From Coniella vitis (taxonomy: Eukaryota > Ascomycota > Sordariomycetes > Diaporthales > Schizoparmaceae), in NCBI GenBank assembly GCA_011317545.1, contig WUJK01000004.1, positions 2,418,001 to 2,482,000 of the forward strand: a stretch of 64,000 bases of DNA. Direction: 5' to 3'. Position numbers and translations under genes: made by a program. How positions within the stretch are numbered: position 1 is the stretch's first letter; the number at the start of each line of letters is the position of its first letter. Below the pieces are notes generated by a model. It ran no database searches and had not been told where the DNA came from. It was given only the letters and a program-made list of their open reading frames with translations. Below, piece after piece: positions 59,290-64,000 of this stretch.

Positions 59290-62200
59290 ATAGAATCGTA
59301 TATAAGAGCTTATAAGTCTCGATTTTAACTTATAAGAAGTAAAGCGTTAAATAAATAAAAACTATTTTATAATAGATTTATTCTATAATTTAACTCTATT
59401 TATCCTAATACTTATTAATTCTAGCTCTAATTATTATTCTATTATAAGCAAAACGCTTATATATAAGTTAAGACTTCCGTATATACCTATCCCGCCTAGG
59501 ACCCTTTATTAATCGTTAAAGGAGAGAATATCGTATAAGTAACCCGTTATCTACTATATAACCTACCTTAATATAAACTTAAACGGGTATTTATATTATA
59601 TTTAAGCCTATATAATCCCCTGCCTTTAATATAACCTTATTTTAGGAAAACCTTAGGTAGAAAAAGAGAGGGTAATATATATAGCTTATAAATACCGCTT
59701 AAATATTAGATAAATAGGAAGACTAAAGGTTTAAGAATAAGAATATAATCCTAAGAACTTTAATTATATATTTATTAATACCCTTACTATTTAGAGCGAA
59801 GTTTAGCGTATAAAACGCTTAAATACCGCTTAGGTAGTATTTTTTAATATTATAATAGCCGATATTATTAAGGCCTTATTACCGAAAGTAGAATCCTCGG
59901 TTAATAAGAAACTCCCCCTAAAGTATTATAAGTTCCGGAATCTCTTTAATAAGGATATAGCTTCTACGCTACCGCTATATAGAAAGGGAGCGGATTATAA
60001 GATTTAGCTATATAAAAAGGTAGATAAGTCTATTATAAACGCCCTATAGGGCTCGTTATATAGAATATCTAGAGAAGAACTTATTATATTAAGGAAGACT
60101 TTTACCGAGCTATTCGATATAAGCTATATTAGAGCTAATAGCTCCTTAATAAAAGCTCCTATAATCTTTATTAAGAAACTAAAGGGTAGCCTCCGTTTTT
60201 ATATAAATTACTATACGCTTAATAGTATTTCGGAAGCCGATTATTATCCGCTCCCCCTTATTAAAGAGACCCTATTTAATATTATAAATACTAAATATTT
60301 TATTAAGCTCGATATATAAGTAGTATTTTATAAGCTTTATATTAAGGAAGGAGACGAATAGAAGACCGCTTTTCGTATAAAGTATAGCCTTTTCGAATAG
60401 CTAATAACTCTATTCGGACTTATAAGCGCTCCTATAATATTTTAGCGCTATATTAATAATACTTTACGCCCTTATTTAGATATCTTCTATTTAGCTTATA
60501 TCGATAATATTCTAGTATATACCGACGGTATAACTAAAGATTACCGAATAAAGGTAAAGCTAATATTATACGCTTTCGAAATAATAGGTCTAAATTTAAA
60601 TATTACTAAATATAAATTCGGTATAACCGAGATAAAATACCTAAGCTTTATTATTAAAATAGGGGTAGGGATTTATATAAACCCCGAGAAGGTATATATT
60701 ATATATAATTAGGAGGCTCCGAAGATAATTAAGGGAATTTATAGCTTCCTAGGATTTATAAACTTCTATTATTAGTTTATTACTAATTATTCCGAAATCG
60801 TAAAGCCCCTTCTAGCTTTAATTAAGAAGGGGGTCCTATTTAGGTTCGGGGAGTAAGAAGAAGCTATATTCGAATAGCTAAAATATCTCTTTATTAATAA
60901 ACCTATATTCGCTTAATAGGATCCGAATAAGGAGATAATACTAAAAGCGGATTATTCTAGTTATTTATTAGGTAATTACTTCTCTTAAAAGGATAAGTAT
61001 AATATCCTCCGCCCGGTAGTATATTATTTACGCCGTTTAAGCCCTATAGAATTTAATTATAAGATTTATAATAAGGAACTACTAGCTATTATTAATTACT
61101 TAAGAGTATAGGATATAGAGCTTAGGGGTATTATATTATTATTTACGATTTACTCGGATTATAAAAACCTCGAATATTTTATAATATTATAGCGTTTTAC
61201 CGAAAGATAAATCCGTTAATCCGAGACGATAACTTATTTTCGATATTACTTAATCTATTATATAAGAGTAGCTAATAAATATCTAAACGCCCTTTTAAAA
61301 AGGGAGTAGGATATACTATATAATATATCTAACGAATACCTTACCGATAGATAAATCTAGCTTTTATTATCGATAGAAATAAGCTAAGTTATAATATATA
61401 ATAAGCTATTATTAATAGATAGTAAGGTTTTTATATAAAAGGAGCTCTAACGCTTATAGGATAATACTACCTTATATAATAAGGTATATTCCTAGCTTAT
61501 AGGTATAATCTATAAGGGTAAATATTCTTTTCCCCTTTATCTACGGATATCCGAAAGTAAGCTTATTAAGGTATTTATAATAGAGTATTTAATCGATAAG
61601 AAAGGATTATTTAGGTTTTATAAATAGCTTTAATTATCGGATTAGGAACCCCTATATACTAAACTAATATAAAATATTTATAATTCTACCCTATCTAACT
61701 ACCTAGGGAGGGATATTATTATTACGATAATAATAAAGGGCTACTTCTAGCTAGGTATATACTATAATATTCGGCGGTTTATATAAAATTATAATATCTA
61801 TAGATATAAGACGGTATAAAGATATTAGAAGAAGGGCCTTTTTAAGCCCCTATTAATACCTAAGCGGGTATAGAGCGAGTTATCTATAAACTTTATAATC
61901 GACCTCCCTTATAAGGATAATATAAAAGAGGCTTATTTAATAGTAATAACGGATTAATTAACGAAAGCTATTATACTCGAAGCTATATATAATATAAGCG
62001 CGGAAGTATATATAAAGCGGTTCTTATATTATTATTAGCGGTTTTATAATTTCCCTAAGGTAATAGTTAATAACCGAGGCTTAAACTAGATAGAAGGGTT
62101 TTAGCGCCGATTATATAAGCTTATAAAGATAGAATAACGCTTAAATACCGCTTTTTACTTATAAATAGATAGAGTTATAGAAAGGGTAAACTAAGAGGTT

Positions 62201-63040
62201 ATAGATTACCTCCGAACGTTCGTTATATATATATAATTAGATTAACCGATACTCCTACCCGGTATTTAACTAGCTATTAATAATAGGGATATTAATATAA
62301 TTAGCCTTAGCCTATTTTTTATTCTATATAGCTATTATATAGATCTAATCGAATAGGTAGAGCGTAGTATATTATTAGCGTAAGCGCTTAAAGTTTAGGC
62401 TAAGAACTTTATTTAATAGCTTAAAGATATAACTACTTTTACTTAAGCTATAATAATAATTATATAATAACGAATAAAAGAATCTATAAATAAATTATAA
62501 ATAATTATAAAATAGCTTATTAAGGGCGATAAGGTTTAGCTCTCCCTACGAAATATTACTACCGACCGCCCTTTAAAGAAGTTAGCCTAGCTATATAAGA
62601 AGTATATTATAATATATATCGTTAGCCCTTATATAATAGAATTAGATATCCCGCCGGGTATTTACCCTTATTTCTATATAGATCTCCTAATTCGAGTTAT
62701 ATAAGACCTATTCCTATTATAGGTATAAAGAGAATACCGGCTTAACTTTATTATAATTAAAAAGGGAAAGGAACCCGAGTATTAGGTAGAAAGTATTATT
62801 AGAATATATAATAAGCTATATAAAGGCTATACGAAAACGGATAAAACGTTATAATATAAAGTCCTAGTTAAATAGGTTAGATAGGACTAGCTAAACTAAT
62901 AGCTATTATTCGAATTTAAAGATATAGTTATTCTTAAGGAGTTTAAGTAATACTATAATAACGTTATAAGTTATAATAGCCTAAAGTTATAGAAAAGAAG
63001 AATAGGGAAATTAAATATTATAGATAAAAAGAAAACTATA
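59290..63040 (+). pseudogene. family A copy 2 pol
   Basis: Protease, RT (about 59990-60760), RNase H (about 60900-61210), integrase (about 61680-62560) and chromodomain (about 62800-62960) follow copy 1 position by position. It is RIP-degraded and not functional. Confidence 0.78.
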
Positions 63041-63066
63041 TATAAAACGCGCGCTAATATAGCTAT

Positions 63067-64000
63067 TTACTTATCCTTATTTACCTCCTCCTTACTATTA
63101 GAATTACTCTCCTTAGTTTTATTAGAATAAGGGTTATTATTAACGCTATACTTCGCTTTAATACTAATTAAGCCCTTACCCTTATTACCCCCCTTTATAA
63201 GCTTTACTAATAGGTCGGTAATATCCTTTAACGCTACCGCTTAATAGTATATAAGCTTATAGCTATAGCGTTAATATAAAGTTAATAGGATATAAATAGG
63301 GAAGGAGTAATAGGTATATATACTATAAATATACTTATTATTTAATAACCGGATCTTATTATAACTAATTTAAATCTTACCTAACTTAAGTAAATAATTA
63401 TAAGTATAATATATAGCGAGAGTAATAAGGGCCTAGGGGCGGAGAGTATCTAGAGTATATAAATATAGGAAGGTATAAATAAGGAAGGAGTAGTATATAT
63501 TAGGGTTAAAAGTATTATAAGTAAGGGAATAATTAATTATAATAATAATAGCGATATATATCTCGTCGGTTTAGTAAAAAGGGGTATAGGAGTAGCCGGA
63601 GTTCTTACCCTTCTTATTTATCCTATAGGGGAAATAATAGGCGCCGGCTATAATAATTAGTAAGCTATAAAGAAGTAGGGGAAGCGCTACTTATTAATAC
63701 TATAGAGGTAAAGGGAAAGGGGGTTTTTAAAAACCCTTATAATATAGGGTAGGTATTATTTATCCCTAATACCCTTAGGGAGGGTAATATAAGGTTAGAG
63801 CTATGGGTTAATAGCGATAACGCTTTAAATAAGCTTATTAATAGCCTTATCGAGCTAGGTAACGATAGGGGTAAGGATAATAATAATAAGAGTAATAATA
63901 GGTACGGTAGGAATAGCTATAGCTATAACTATAAGTATTACCGTTATAGGAGTAGTTATAAAGCTTATAATAATAATAGGGGCGGTAATAATAGGTATAA
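63067..64000 (-). pseudogene. antisense ORF of family A copy 2 (partial)
   Basis: Minus-strand frame equivalent to 44806-45800, with its stop at the matching place (TAA at 63067-63069 where copy 1 has TAG). The C-terminal codons match copy 1 apart from transitions. It runs off the window end. Product unknown. Confidence 0.5.

Larger units (their letters stand above)
38545..64000. other. AT-rich RIP-mutated retrotransposon island
   Basis: Composition changes abruptly near 38.55 kb and stays AT-rich to the window end. TpA dominates, while CpA and TpG are almost absent outside LTR edges and one small insertion. CpG, CpC and GpG remain common. This selective loss is the expected product of RIP (CpA to TpA on either strand). 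Former Trp, Gln, Cys and His codons appear as TAG, TAA, TAT and similar, so the retrotransposon domains are readable only if TAG/TAA are read through. No host gene was seen in the block. Confidence 0.93.
57375..64000 (+). mobile_element. family A LTR retrotransposon, copy 2 (runs off the window)
   Basis: Collinear with copy 1 from its 5' LTR through gag, pol and the antisense region, and differing mainly by transitions. It is interrupted at 59077-59270 by a small insertion. The 3' LTR would lie several hundred bases past the window end. RIP stops are as dense as in copy 1. It is inserted just downstream of the family C chromodomain. Confidence 0.9.

Noticed and set aside
38545..64000. Possibility that the AT-rich block is mitochondrial DNA or a virus
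   Set aside because: The nested LTR retrotransposons, target-site duplications and selective CpA/TpG loss are nuclear RIP features. No mitochondrial genes were seen.
1..64000. CRISPR arrays, bacterial operon signals, rRNA operons
   Set aside because: None seen. The intron-containing genes and RIP show a fungal nuclear contig.

Overview
The window reads as a nuclear contig from a filamentous ascomycete (Pezizomycotina, probably a Sordariomycete). The evidence is short spliceosomal introns with GT/AG ends and CTAAC/CTGAC-type branch sites, Pal1-, FSH1- and GH55-type genes, and a long block of retrotransposons carrying the CpA-to-TpA signature of repeat-induced point mutation (RIP). The species cannot be fixed from the sequence alone. 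Exon structures below were assembled by hand from splice consensus, phase and protein-family continuity.

Region 1 (1-34.6 kb) is gene-bearing, of balanced base composition, and holds eleven protein genes. They are: an Sqt1/AAMP-type WD40 protein (111-1718 +), an RNPS1-like SR protein with an RRM (2743-3814 -), a secreted GH55-type beta-1,3-glucanase (5024-7625 +), a small coiled-coil orphan (8890-9508 +), a cytochrome P450 (10992-12921 -), the proteasome lid subunit Rpn5 (14814-16387 +), an FSH1-type serine hydrolase (17094-18039 +), a Pal1 morphogenesis protein (22591-24770 +), a protein with a degenerate RecA/Rad51-like fold (25870-28131 +), a fungal rhodopsin-domain seven-TM protein (28329-29902 -) and a Git3-like GPCR with large low-complexity loops (32501-34622 -). 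They do not form a pathway cluster. Housekeeping functions (ribosome assembly, mRNA processing, proteasome, cell shape) are mixed with environment-facing ones (glucanase, P450, two membrane receptors).

Region 2 (34.6-38.5 kb) is a gene-less transition rich in short AT palindromes. One 9-mer, TACATAGTA/TACTATGTA, occurs at least twelve times in the intergenic DNA of the first 38.2 kb and is densest here.

Region 3 (about 38.55-64 kb) is an AT-rich island of nested, RIP-destroyed Gypsy/chromovirus-like LTR retrotransposons. Family A is present as a complete copy (39313-46573, two 339-bp LTRs, 5-bp target duplication GTAAG) inserted in the gag gene of a family B element (about 38.9-51.85 kb). 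A family C element follows (about 52.3-57.3 kb), then a second family A copy (57375 to beyond the window end), itself interrupted by a 194-bp solo-LTR-like insertion with a GAAAA duplication. Two observations merit most attention. Family A carries a long antisense reading frame between pol and the 3' LTR in both copies. RIP also fades toward the outer edges of the complete copy.
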